From the NCBI GenBank assembly GCA_016183945.1, contig JACPDP010000044.1, positions 55,752 to 77,072 on the forward strand: DNA of 21,321 nt, given 5' to 3'. Positions 6,990-14,113 of this stretch are shown here, piece by piece. The stretch is from Magnetospirillum sp. Its GTDB lineage: Bacteria > Pseudomonadota > Alphaproteobacteria > Rhodospirillales > Magnetospirillaceae. The notes beneath the pieces were generated by a model. It was not told the origin of the DNA, did not search any database, and was given only the letters and a program-made list of their open reading frames with translations. Position numbers and translations under genes: made by a program. Positions within the stretch are counted from its first letter, which is position 1. Each line of letters begins with the position of its first letter.

Positions 6990-9206
6990 ATGGCGATCAG
7001 CGACGATGCGGTCTACGAATCCGACCAGGGCTTCGTCGTCACCCTTGGCAACGCCTTTGGCGCAACTCTGGCCGACGCCCAGGGGGTGGTCACCATTTCC
7101 GGGTCCGGCAGCGGTGCCGAGGCGGCGCCGGCGATCGCCATCGACGACCTGATGGTGAATGAGGCGGCTGGGACGATGACGTTTACCGTCAGCTTGAACC
7201 GGGCTTCGGACAGCGCGGCGAGCGTTGACTACGCCACCGCCGGCGGCACCGCGCTTTCGGGCGGTGATTTCACCGCCACCGGCGGCACGCTGACCTTCGC
7301 GGCCGGTGAGACCTCGAAGACCGTGAGCGTCGCGGTGCTCGACGACGACATCTACGAACCCGACCAGACGGTGCTGCTGACACTGTCAAACGCCTCGGGG
7401 GCCGCCATCGCCGACGGCCAGGGCATCGGCACCATCTCGGGCTTCGGCGCCGGCGCCGAAGCGGTTCCGGTGATCTCCATCGGCAGCGTGGCGACCATCG
7501 AGGGCATGAACGCCCGCATCCCGGTGACGCTCAGCCGCGTCTCCGACAGCGACGTCACGGTGTCCTACACCCTGGGCGGCGGCACCGCCGCGGCCGGGTC
7601 GGACTATGCCGGGGGCGGCGGCACGCTGACCATTCCCGCCGGCCGGACCACCGGCTACATCACGGTGGCGACGGCGGCCGACGGTGCCGCGGAGGGGACG
7701 GAATCCTTCACCGCCACCCTGTCCGCGGCGACGGGCGCCAGCCTGGGCACCGCCAGCGCCACCATCGCGGTCCAGGACGGCACCAACCGCTCGGGCTCCA
7801 ACATCGAGTACGCCTGGCTGGGCGCGTCGAATCCCAAGATGACCGCCAGCAACGGGGGGCTGACCGTCGCCTACACGAGTGGAAGCACCTATGAGACCGT
7901 GCGCTCGGATTCCGCCATCACACAGGGGAAATGGTACACTGAAATCCGGGTGGATTCGCAGCCGTGGCTGTGGTCATTCACCCTGTGCCCCGCCGGTACG
8001 GCGGGGGCGTCGGAATCCGTCCAGAACACCACTCTGCACAATTATGGTCTCTGTGATGGCACTTACATGATGAATTTTGGTGTGGCCAGCGGTGACGGCC
8101 GTCCGTCGGGCAGCGTCATCGGCATTGCCATCGACGCCACCGACCTCTCCCACATCAAGGAGTGGGTCTCCTACGACGGAAGCTGGGTCTCCGGTGGAAA
8201 TCCATCGACGGGAACGGTTTCCGGCTATTCGAGGTCCGATCTCGACGGCGCGTCACAGCCGCTCTATCTCGGGCTTTGGATGCACCCCGCCTATTCCGGC
8301 TATGCCGGTCAGTTCACGCTGAATGACGGCACCGACGCCTTCAGCTATGCGACCCCGACCGGGTTCTCGGCGATCAACACCGCCTCGACCGCCTTGGCCT
8401 ACACCGCCACCGACGGGCTGCTCGACCTGAGCAGCGCGCCGGCCAGCGGGGCCAGCCTGATCCACAAGATCGACCTGACCGGCAACGGCGGGCAGACGGT
8501 GGCGCTGAGTGCGGCCGGGGTCGATGCCCTGGCGCCCGACACCCACGCCATCCAGATCCGGGGAGAGGCCGGCGACCGCGTGGTCTTCACCGACGACGGC
8601 TGGAGCCGGGGCGCCACCAGCGGCGGCTTCACCACCTGGAGCAACGGCGCGGTGACGGTGCGGGTGCAGGAGGGCCTGTGCACCTCCACTACCGGTAACG
8701 ATACGCTGACCGGCGGGGCTGGGGCCGACATGCTGTTCGGCGACGCCGGCAACGACACTCTGATCGGCAACGGCGGCAACGACGTCCTTGATGGCGGCAG
8801 CGGCAATGATACGCTGACCGGCGGCGAGGGGCTGGACACCTATGTCTTCGGCAGTGGCTCCGGGGCCGACATCATCGACAACACCGGACAGGGCGGCGAT
8901 GGCGACCGCGTGACCATCGGCGCCGGCATCGCCGTCGACCAGTTGTGGTTCAGGCATGTCGGCAACGACTTGGAGATGTCGATCATCGGCACCACCGACA
9001 CGGCGACCATTTCCGGCTGGTACGCCAGCACCGCCAACCATGTCGCCCAGGTCGTCACCAGCGGCGGCCAGACCCTCCTCGACGGCCAGGTCGAGAATCT
9101 GGTGACGGCGATGGCGTCGATGACGCCGCCGCCGATCGGCCAGACCCAATTGACGGTGCCCCAGCACCAGCAGTTGGACCCGATCATCGCGGCGAATTGG
9201 CATTAG
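6990..9206 (+). CDS. 5'-truncated RTX protein: Calx-beta domains, SPRY-like domain, RTX repeats, type I secretion C-terminus
   Basis: Coding similarity starts at 6867 (SDSAVTVDW..., mid Calx-beta), directly after the repeat array. The first ATG, 6990, is an internal Met of that domain and has no clear ribosome site, so the gene is probably broken. From ATG 6990 (738 aa): 1-38 is the rest of Calx-beta 1; about 47-152 is Calx-beta 2; about 160-263 is a third, diverged Calx-beta; about 270-466 is a SPRY/lectin-like module (GKWYTEIRVDS, GSVIGIAID, FSYATPTGFSAINT). About 485-560 is a linker module (HAIQIRGEAGDRVVF) seen in large adhesins. About 567-631 contains Ca-binding RTX nonapeptides (GGAGADMLF, GDAGNDTLI, GNGGNDVLD, GGSGNDTLT). 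The C-terminus (VENLVTAMASM...LDPIIAANWH) fits an uncleaved type I secretion signal. Three cysteines (333, 355, 564) are unusual for RTX proteins. The likely exporter is the HlyB-like gene at the left edge, and the likely modifier the HlyC fusion. No hydrophobic pore-forming region survives. Confidence 0.88.
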   Translation: MAISDDAVYESDQGFVVTLGNAFGATLADAQGVVTISGSGSGAEAAPAIAIDDLMVNEAAGTMTFTVSLNRASDSAASVDYATAGGTALSGGDFTATGGTLTFAAGETSKTVSVAVLDDDIYEPDQTVLLTLSNASGAAIADGQGIGTISGFGAGAEAVPVISIGSVATIEGMNARIPVTLSRVSDSDVTVSYTLGGGTAAAGSDYAGGGGTLTIPAGRTTGYITVATAADGAAEGTESFTATLSAATGASLGTASATIAVQDGTNRSGSNIEYAWLGASNPKMTASNGGLTVAYTSGSTYETVRSDSAITQGKWYTEIRVDSQPWLWSFTLCPAGTAGASESVQNTTLHNYGLCDGTYMMNFGVASGDGRPSGSVIGIAIDATDLSHIKEWVSYDGSWVSGGNPSTGTVSGYSRSDLDGASQPLYLGLWMHPAYSGYAGQFTLNDGTDAFSYATPTGFSAINTASTALAYTATDGLLDLSSAPASGASLIHKIDLTGNGGQTVALSAAGVDALAPDTHAIQIRGEAGDRVVFTDDGWSRGATSGGFTTWSNGAVTVRVQEGLCTSTTGNDTLTGGAGADMLFGDAGNDTLIGNGGNDVLDGGSGNDTLTGGEGLDTYVFGSGSGADIIDNTGQGGDGDRVTIGAGIAVDQLWFRHVGNDLEMSIIGTTDTATISGWYASTANHVAQVVTSGGQTLLDGQVENLVTAMASMTPPPIGQTQLTVPQHQQLDPIIAANWH

Positions 9207-9233
9207 AATCAAAACCCAATTATGATTTGGCGA

Positions 9234-9284
9234 GCCTGCCATGATTCAAGCTGAGAAACAGCGGGAGCTTGGATCATGGCAGGC
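9234..9284 (+). terminator. 19-bp inverted repeat after the RTX gene, possible terminator and IS end
   Basis: GCCTGCCATGATTCAAGCT (9234-9252) pairs with AGCTTGGATCATGGCAGGC (9266-9284), with 18 Watson-Crick pairs, one G:U and a 13-base loop, followed by GAGTTTTGG. It lies 27 bases after the RTX stop and could end that transcript. The right arm contains the ATG of an IS5-like transposase start, so the hairpin may have come with the insertion sequence. Confidence 0.6.
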
Positions 9285-9368
9285 GAGTTTTGGCTGAACG
9301 ATCGCTTCAATGAGCCTGTCGACGGTGATCGATTGTTCCTCGTTGCGGGGGTGACGGCTCCTGTGTGA
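9276..9368 (+). pseudogene. Remnant of an IS5-like transposase N-terminus
   Basis: ATG 9276 opens a 30-codon frame starting MAGEFWLNDRF, which resembles the usual GEFWL-S/N-D opening of IS5-type transposases of alphaproteobacteria. After about 11 residues the similarity is lost, and TGA 9366-9368 ends it just before the 3' end of fumC. Only the first few dozen bases of an insertion sequence would remain. The assignment rests on a short motif and the hairpin overlapping its start. Confidence 0.45.
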
Positions 9369-9380
9369 GATTTCTCACAC
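9363..9380. other. Perfect palindrome over the fumC stop codon
   Basis: GTGTGAGA (9363-9370) and TCTCACAC (9373-9380) form a perfect dyad with a two-base centre, overlapping the last codons and stop of fumC on the minus strand. It may be a weak transcription stop or a protein site. Neither strand has a T-run after it, so a standard intrinsic terminator is unlikely. Confidence 0.4.
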
Positions 9381-10763
9381 CATCTCTTCCGGCCTGACCC
9401 AGGCGTCGAACTGCTCGCCGGTGACATCGCCCGAGGCCAGAGCCGCCTCCCTGAGCGTGGTTCCCTCGGCGTGCGCCCTCTTGGCGATGGCGGCCGCCTT
9501 GTCGTAGCCGATCCGGGGGGCCAGCGCCGTCACCAGCATCAGCGAGCGGTCGCGCAATTCGGCGATGCGACGCTCGTCGGCGCCCAGGCCGTCGATGCAG
9601 CGTTCCGCGAAGCTGCGGGCGGCGTCCCCCAGCAGCCGCATCGACTCCAGCACATTGCGGATGATCACCGGCTTGAAGACGTTGAGTTGGAGGTGCCCCT
9701 GTGCCCCCGCCACGGTGACGGCGAGATGGTTGCCCATCACCTGGGCGCAGACCATGGCCAGGGCCTCCGACTGGGTGGGGTTGACCTTGCCCGGCATGAT
9801 GGACGAGCCGGGCTCGTTGGCCGGCAGGACCAGTTCTCCCAGACCGGAGCGCGGCCCCGAGCCCAGCAGACGCACGTCGTTGGCGACCTTGTTCAGCGCC
9901 ACCGCGCAGGCGTTGAGATCGCCCGACAGCGCCACCAGGGCATCGTGGGCGGCCAGCACCGCGAATTTGTCGGCGGCCGGGCGAAAATCGAGGCCGGTCA
10001 GCCGCGACAGCTCGGCGGCGAAGCTGGTGTCGAAGCCCTTGGGGGCGTTGAGCCCGGTCCCCACCGCGGTGCCGCCCTGGGCCAGCTCGCACAGCTCGGG
10101 CAGACGGGCGCGGATGCGGGTGGCGGATGCCGCGACCTGCGACGCCCAGGCGCCCACTTCCTGCCCGAGGGTGAGGGGCGTGGCGTCCTGCAGGTGGGTA
10201 CGGCCGATCTTGACGATGGCGGCGAAGGCCGCCGCCTTCGCCGCCAGGGATTGGCGCAGCCGATCCAACGCCGGCAGGAGCCGGCCCTCGGCCTCCATCA
10301 CCGCGGCAATGTGCATGGCGGTGGGGAAGCTGTCGTTGGAGGACTGGCTGCGGTTGACGTGATCGTTGGGATGCACCGGCGCCTTGGCCCCCAGCGGGGC
10401 GCCAAGGCTCTGGTTGGCGCGGTTGGCGATGACTTCATTGGCGTTCATGTTGGTCTGGGTGCCCGAGCCGGTCTGCCACACCACCAGCGGGAAATGCTCG
10501 GCCAGGCCGCCGCCGGCGACCTCGGCGGCGGCAGCGGCGATGGCGTCGGCCAGCCGCGGCTCCAACTCGCCCAGCGCCCGGTTGGCCAGGGCGGCGGCCT
10601 GCTTCTGCACCCCGAGGGCGCGGATCAGGGCGTCGGGCATACGCTGGTCACCGATGGGGAAGTTCTCCAGGCTGCGCTGGGTCTGGGCGCCCCACAGCCG
10701 ATCGGCCGGCACCGCCACGGCGCCCATGGTGTCGGTCTCGATGCGGGTATGCTCGTCGGTCAT
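9375..10763 (-). CDS. fumC: Fumarate hydratase class II
   Basis: 462 residues, the normal length for class II (iron-free, tetrameric) fumarase, which interconverts fumarate and malate in the citric acid cycle in the cytoplasm. Motifs are [10 protein letters not shown] (98-107), [11 protein letters not shown] (141-151), [10 protein letters not shown] with His190 (equivalent to His188 of E. coli FumC), and the family signature [11 protein letters not shown] (319-329) with the catalytic serine. ATG 10763 is chosen over an in-frame upstream start at 10802, because the protein then begins [14 protein letters not shown] as relatives do, with AAAGGCAGG upstream. It is divergent from the exported small protein at 10845 and convergent with the RTX remnant. 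Confusion with aspartase or argininosuccinate lyase is unlikely given the overall match. Confidence 0.97.
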   Translation of the reverse strand: MTDEHTRIETDTMGAVAVPADRLWGAQTQRSLENFPIGDQRMPDALIRALGVQKQAAALANRALGELEPRLADAIAAAAAEVAGGGLAEHFPLVVWQTGSGTQTNMNANEVIANRANQSLGAPLGAKAPVHPNDHVNRSQSSNDSFPTAMHIAAVMEAEGRLLPALDRLRQSLAAKAAAFAAIVKIGRTHLQDATPLTLGQEVGAWASQVAASATRIRARLPELCELAQGGTAVGTGLNAPKGFDTSFAAELSRLTGLDFRPAADKFAVLAAHDALVALSGDLNACAVALNKVANDVRLLGSGPRSGLGELVLPANEPGSSIMPGKVNPTQSEALAMVCAQVMGNHLAVTVAGAQGHLQLNVFKPVIIRNVLESMRLLGDAARSFAERCIDGLGADERRIAELRDRSLMLVTALAPRIGYDKAAAIAKRAHAEGTTLREAALASGDVTGEQFDAWVRPEEMV

Positions 10764-10844
10764 CGCCGCCTGCCTTTCGGGGTCTTTGCGCGGGAGGCGC
10801 ACCGGATTATGGTGGCGTCCCGCAATGTGGTCCGGAGTCCGTCC

Positions 10845-11291
10845 ATGCGCATTCCCGTCGTCATCGCCGCGGCGCTGGCCTGCGGCTTAGCCTTCCCGGC
10901 CGAGGCCGCCAACAAGAAGCAGCCGCCGGCCTGCTCCGCCGTGTCCTTCCGCCCGCTGGCCGGGGCGATGAACGATGGTCAGGCCACCGCCGGCCACTAT
11001 CGCTCGCGCTTCGGTGCCATCGATCTGATCGGCGACGTCAAGGGCGGACAGGCCACCTATTCCGTCCGCGTCAACAATCAGCCGCTCAAGCCGCTGCAGG
11101 GCGATATCCCGAAAAGCAGCTACTCCTGCCTGAATTCCAAGCACATCAAGACGCCGCCGCAGCCGGTGGCCGGCGCCTGCACCGGCAGCCGGTTCCGCGT
11201 CGCCGTGGACAGCTCGACCAAGCAGAAGCTGGTGATGCTGTTCGCCCTGCAAGGCGACGACTGGAAGCTGTGCGAGGCCGGCACGCCTTAG
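10845..11291 (+). CDS. Small exported protein, unknown function
   Basis: 148 residues. The N-terminus [21 protein letters not shown] is a clear Sec signal peptide with cleavage after AEA (about residue 21), so the mature protein is periplasmic or secreted. The remainder is a small basic domain with three cysteines ([21 protein letters not shown]) plus LCEAG near the end, four in all, which could form disulfides. I do not recognise a family. ATG 10845 has CGGAG 8 bases upstream. It is divergent from fumC, with 81 bases between the starts, and is followed by a strong terminator, so it is probably a single-gene transcript. A long in-frame open stretch upstream is antisense to fumC and is not part of it. 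Confidence 0.85.
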   Translation: MRIPVVIAAALACGLAFPAEAANKKQPPACSAVSFRPLAGAMNDGQATAGHYRSRFGAIDLIGDVKGGQATYSVRVNNQPLKPLQGDIPKSSYSCLNSKHIKTPPQPVAGACTGSRFRVAVDSSTKQKLVMLFALQGDDWKLCEAGTP

Positions 11292-11298
11292 CTTCGTA

Positions 11299-11326
11299 GG
11301 GTTTGCGCATCCGCGCAAACCCTTTT
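11299..11326 (+). terminator. Intrinsic terminator
   Basis: A perfect 10-bp stem, GGGTTTGCGC / GCGCAAACCC, with loop ATCC, is followed by TTTT. It lies 7 bases after the stop of the exported small protein and is oriented to end that transcript. On the other strand it would also lie downstream of the zeta-inhibitor gene, so it may serve both convergent genes. Confidence 0.9.
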
Positions 11327-11350
11327 GCCGCCCGGGCCCCTCCTCCGGCG

Positions 11351-11695
11351 CTACCGGGGAAGGGGTCCGCGCCGCTCGATCTCGCCCAGCACCTGCTCGC
11401 GCGCCAACTCGAACATACGATCCTTGTGGGTGCGGACGGCGGTCTCGTCGATGGCCAGACCCATGGCGGCGAAATCCCGCGCCACCTTGTGGCTGGCGTC
11501 GTGGTCGGACTCGCTGAACTCGGCGTCGATCACCGTCAGGGCATAGCCCTTGGCGGCATCCCCGGCCAAGCCCATCTGCTCGGCGGCCCACAGGCCCAGC
11601 AGCTTGTCGCGCCGGATGTTGATCTTGAAAGCGGTTTCCTCATCCAAACGGTATTTCGCCTCGAAGGCCTTTTCACGCTCATCGAATGTGGTCAT
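11351..11695 (-). CDS. DUF1476 protein, F1Fo-ATPase zeta-subunit-type inhibitor
   Basis: 114 residues starting MTTFDEREKAFEAKY, with RRDKLLGLWAAEQMGL (about 28-43). This is the conserved core of DUF1476, a family typical of alphaproteobacteria. Its characterised member in Paracoccus denitrificans is the zeta subunit, which inhibits ATP hydrolysis by F1-ATPase through its N-terminal segment. The protein is small, charged and helical, with no signal or membrane segment. It would act in the cytoplasm on the ATP synthase. It is divergent from the NRDE gene, with about 119 bases between starts, and convergent with the exported small protein. Function is assigned by family; whether inhibition is strong in this organism cannot be told from sequence. 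Confidence 0.92.
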   Translation of the reverse strand: MTTFDEREKAFEAKYRLDEETAFKINIRRDKLLGLWAAEQMGLAGDAAKGYALTVIDAEFSESDHDASHKVARDFAAMGLAIDETAVRTHKDRMFELAREQVLGEIERRGPLPR

Positions 11696-11814
11696 GGTAA
11701 GTGGATTCCCGTTGTCCCACTTTAGTGCAAGTGGTTGTCTTTTTACCCCGGTGCCATTGCGGCAAAGGGAGTTATACCGGCGCGAGTGCCGGGGTTGAAC
11801 GGGAAAAATCGACC

Positions 11815-12567
11815 ATGTGCACCCTCATTGTGCTGCGCCGCCCGACCGAGGCCTGGCCGCTGATCGTCGCGGCCAACCGCGACGAAGTGGCCGGCCGGCC
11901 GTGGCAAGCGCCAGGGCGGCACTGGCCCGACCGCCCCCATGTGGTGGCCGGACTCGACGAACTGGCCGGCGGCAGTTGGATGGGTCTCAACGATCACGGC
12001 GTGGTGGCGGCCATCCTCAACCGTGTCGGCACGCTGGGTCCGGCGCCGGGCAAGCGGTCGCGCGGCGAACTGGTGTTGGAGGCGCTCGACCATGCCGACG
12101 CCGCCGACGCCGCGGAGGCGTTGCTGCACCTCGACGCGCGGGCCTACCGGCCGTTCAACCTTGTGGTGGCCGACAACCGCGACGCCTTCTGGCTGAGGGC
12201 CGATGGCAGCCGCATCGTGCGGCACGCCATTCCCGCCGGGCTGCACATGTTGACGGCACTCGACCTCGACGACGAGGCCAGCCCACGCATCCGCGCCTAT
12301 CTGCCGCGCTTCCGCGCCCTGCCCCCCCCCGACCCCGCCGCCGGCGATTGGGGCGGATGGCCCGCCCTGCTGGCCGACCCCGGCGGCGGCGCCGATGGCG
12401 AGGAGATGCCGGCCATGTCTTTCCTGCGGCCGGACGGCTTCGGCACCGTATCCAGCTCGCTGATCGCCGTGGCCTCGGCGGAGACGCCGGAGATCCGGCC
12501 GCGGTGGCTGTTCACCCCTCGCCCACGGGTCGCCCCATACACCAACGTGGTGGCGGACGAAGCCTGA
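11815..12567 (+). CDS. NRDE family protein (TANGO2-like)
   Basis: 250 residues. It starts [10 protein letters not shown] with Cys2, as in the NRDE/TANGO2 family, whose possible Ntn-hydrolase-like chemistry is debated. The name-giving motif is seen as AANRDE (about 17-22). It is followed by the family pattern [19 protein letters not shown] and, near the C-terminus, [13 protein letters not shown]. It is soluble and cytosolic, with no signal or membrane segment. The true biochemical role of the family in bacteria is unknown; links to haem or lipid handling come from eukaryotic members. ATG 11815 has only a weak purine stretch upstream (GGGAAAA). A run of nine C at about 12322-12330 encodes prolines and is a possible slippage site. 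Confidence 0.9.
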   Translation: MCTLIVLRRPTEAWPLIVAANRDEVAGRPWQAPGRHWPDRPHVVAGLDELAGGSWMGLNDHGVVAAILNRVGTLGPAPGKRSRGELVLEALDHADAADAAEALLHLDARAYRPFNLVVADNRDAFWLRADGSRIVRHAIPAGLHMLTALDLDDEASPRIRAYLPRFRALPPPDPAAGDWGGWPALLADPGGGADGEEMPAMSFLRPDGFGTVSSSLIAVASAETPEIRPRWLFTPRPRVAPYTNVVADEA

Positions 12568-12594
12568 CCACTCCGGCACGGGGTGGGGCGAACG

Positions 12595-12623
12595 TTGTCT
12601 CACCCCCATATCCCTGCTATATC
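12595..12623 (+). promoter_or_regulatory. Candidate housekeeping promoter of purC
   Basis: TTGTCT (12595-12600) and TATATC (12618-12623) are separated by exactly 17 bases. Each matches four of six consensus positions of a sigma-70-type promoter. The pair lies 90 bases before the purC start, in the only non-coding stretch ahead of the purC operon. Confidence 0.5.
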
Positions 12624-12672
12624 AAACCTTGACTGATCGCCGGGGGGCGGTTTGCAACGCACGCCCCATTCC

Positions 12673-12690
12673 GCGCAACGTCAGTTGCGC
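12673..12690 (+). promoter_or_regulatory. Perfect inverted repeat in the purC leader
   Basis: GCGCAAC (12673-12679) and GTTGCGC (12684-12690), with centre GTCA, lie between the candidate promoter and the purC start, 22 bases before the ATG. The GCAA...TTGC layout recalls LacI/PurR-type operators, but the centre is not CG and the spacing is longer, so this could equally be an RNA hairpin. Confidence 0.4.
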
Positions 12691-12712
12691 CTTCATACCT
12701 CGGGTGAATCCC

Positions 12713-13477
12713 ATGGCCAGACGCAGACAGATTTACGAAGGCAAGGCCAAGGTTCTCTTCGAAGGCCCCGAGCCCGGCACGTTGGTCCAGTATTTCAAGG
12801 ACGACGCCACCGCCTTCAACAACAAGAAGCGCGGCACCATCACCGGCAAGGGGGTGCTGAACAATCGCATCTCCGAGTATCTGATGCTGAAGCTGGGTGA
12901 AATCGGCGTTCCCACCCATTTCGTCCGCCGTCTCAACATGCGCGAGCAGTTGGTGCGCGAGGTCGAGATCATTCCGCTGGAAGTGGTCATGCGCAACGTC
13001 GCCGCCGGTTCGCTGGCGCAGCGCTTCGGCCTGTCGGAGGGCACGCCGCTGCCGCGCTCCATCGTCGAGTACTACTTCAAGTCCGACGCCCTCAACGACC
13101 CCATGGTTTCGGAGGAGCACATCACCGCCTTCGGCTGGGCCACCACCCAGGATCTCGACGAGATCATGTCGTTGTCCCTGCGCATCAACGATTTCCTGAC
13201 GGGCCTGTTCCTGGGCATCGGCATCCGCCTGGTGGACTTCAAGATCGAGTTCGGCCGCCTCTACAACAACGAGGACATGCAGATCGTGCTGGCCGACGAA
13301 ATCAGCCCCGATTCCTGCCGCCTCTGGGATCTGAAGACCAACGAGAAGATGGACAAGGACCGTTTCCGCCGCGACCTCGGCGGTGTCGAGGAAGCCTACC
13401 AGGAGGTCGCCCGCCGCCTCGGAATTCTGCCCGAAGGAGGTCCCCGCGACCTCAAGGGCCCGGCAACGATGCAGTAG
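12713..13477 (+). CDS. purC: Phosphoribosylaminoimidazole-succinocarboxamide synthase
   Basis: 254 residues, normal for the short bacterial form. It joins CAIR and aspartate with ATP to make SAICAR in purine synthesis in the cytoplasm. Motifs are the opening [15 protein letters not shown] (ATP-binding), [37 protein letters not shown] and the [12 protein letters not shown] metal/substrate region. ATG 12713 gives the standard N-terminus [13 protein letters not shown]; an in-frame upstream extension to 12629 has no homologous character. It heads a plus-strand group with a GIY-YIG gene and purS. purQ and purL, often adjacent in alphaproteobacteria, are not present after purS. Confidence 0.97.
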   Translation: MARRRQIYEGKAKVLFEGPEPGTLVQYFKDDATAFNNKKRGTITGKGVLNNRISEYLMLKLGEIGVPTHFVRRLNMREQLVREVEIIPLEVVMRNVAAGSLAQRFGLSEGTPLPRSIVEYYFKSDALNDPMVSEEHITAFGWATTQDLDEIMSLSLRINDFLTGLFLGIGIRLVDFKIEFGRLYNNEDMQIVLADEISPDSCRLWDLKTNEKMDKDRFRRDLGGVEEAYQEVARRLGILPEGGPRDLKGPATMQ

Positions 13478-13517
13478 AACCGGCAAATCCATCCTTCGGG
13501 GCGGGCCAAAGCTGGAA

Positions 13518-13832
13518 GTGTGCGATGGGTGCTGGCTTTATATGCTGAAATGCCGCGACGGATCGCTTTACGTCGGCACGACGCGCGCCACGCTGGAGCA
13601 ACGGGTGGCTGAACACCAGCACGCGGCCTTAGGCGGGTTCACGGCCAGCCGACGCCCCGTCGAGTTGGTTTTCAGCCAGTGGTTCGACCGCGTCGAAGAC
13701 GCGATCTCAGCCGAACGACAAGTCAAGGGTTGGCGTCGGGAAAAGAAACTGGCATTGGTTCGTGGAGATTTCGAAGACCTTCCCGCATTGTCGCGACGAA
13801 CACAACCTCATCCTTCTCAGAGGAACGCATGA
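13518..13832 (+). CDS. GIY-YIG nuclease-superfamily protein (UPF0213-like)
   Basis: 104 residues. WLYMLKCRDGSLYVGTT carries the GIY-YIG signature in its LYML...LYVG form. TRATLEQRVAEHQ follows with the conserved Arg, and SAERQVKGWRREKK with the conserved Glu-Arg-Lys helix. Such stand-alone domains are DNA-nuclease-like, but their cellular role is mostly unknown. GTG 13518 is chosen because the next in-frame ATG (13551) would cut off the first motif, and in-frame sequence further upstream lies in purC. No strong ribosome site is visible. The gene starts 40 bases after purC, and its TGA overlaps the purS ATG (ATGA), so it sits inside the purine operon. Confidence 0.85.
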   Translation: MCDGCWLYMLKCRDGSLYVGTTRATLEQRVAEHQHAALGGFTASRRPVELVFSQWFDRVEDAISAERQVKGWRREKKLALVRGDFEDLPALSRRTQPHPSQRNA

Positions 13833-14071
13833 AAGCCAAAGTCCATATCACCTTGAAGAATGGCGTGCTCGATCCCCAGGGAAAGGCGGTGCAGCACGCG
13901 CTGGGCTCGCTCGGGTTTGACGGCGTGCACGACGTGCGCCAGGGCAAGTACCTCGAACTCGACATCGCCGAGACCGACCGCACCAAGGCCAAGGCCGCCG
14001 TCGAGCAGATGTGCCGCAACCTGCTGGCCAATACGGTGATCGAGAACTACTCGGTCGAATTGGTCGAGTAG
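13829..14071 (+). CDS. purS: Phosphoribosylformylglycinamidine synthase subunit PurS
   Basis: 80 residues, the usual length. Starts MKAKVHITLKNGVLDPQGKAV and continues HALGSLGFDGVHDVRQGKYLELDI, the PurS family core. PurS bridges PurL and PurQ in the three-part enzyme that converts FGAR to FGAM with ATP and glutamine. ATG 13829 overlaps the stop of the GIY-YIG gene by ATGA and has AGAGG 8 bases upstream, so it is probably translationally coupled. It is the last plus-strand gene before a convergent pyruvate kinase gene, so its partners PurQ and PurL must be encoded elsewhere. Confidence 0.96.
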   Translation: MKAKVHITLKNGVLDPQGKAVQHALGSLGFDGVHDVRQGKYLELDIAETDRTKAKAAVEQMCRNLLANTVIENYSVELVE

Positions 14072-14078
14072 CGGATTC

Positions 14079-14104
14079 GCCCCCTCTCCCGCCGGCGAGG
14101 GGGC
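14079..14104. terminator. Hairpin between convergent purS and pyk
   Basis: GCCCCCTC (14079-14086) and GAGGGGGC (14097-14104) form an 8-bp GC-rich stem with a 10-base loop in the short space between purS and pyruvate kinase. There is no T-run on either side. A two-way terminator or a dispersed GC-rich hairpin are both possible. Confidence 0.5.
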
Positions 14105-14113
14105 TCCGACGTC

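Noticed and set aside
9363..9380. Palindrome GTGTGAGA-TT-TCTCACAC as an intrinsic terminator
   Set aside because: No T-run follows on either strand, so it was listed only as a dyad of unknown role.
9471..10844. Plus-strand extension of the exported small protein to 606 codons
   Set aside because: The upstream part is antisense to fumC. The real start at 10845 has a ribosome site and a signal peptide.
12322..12330. Run of nine C in the NRDE gene as a frameshift
   Set aside because: The frame continues through family motifs on both sides (NRDE before, FGTVSSS after), so the reading frame is intact.
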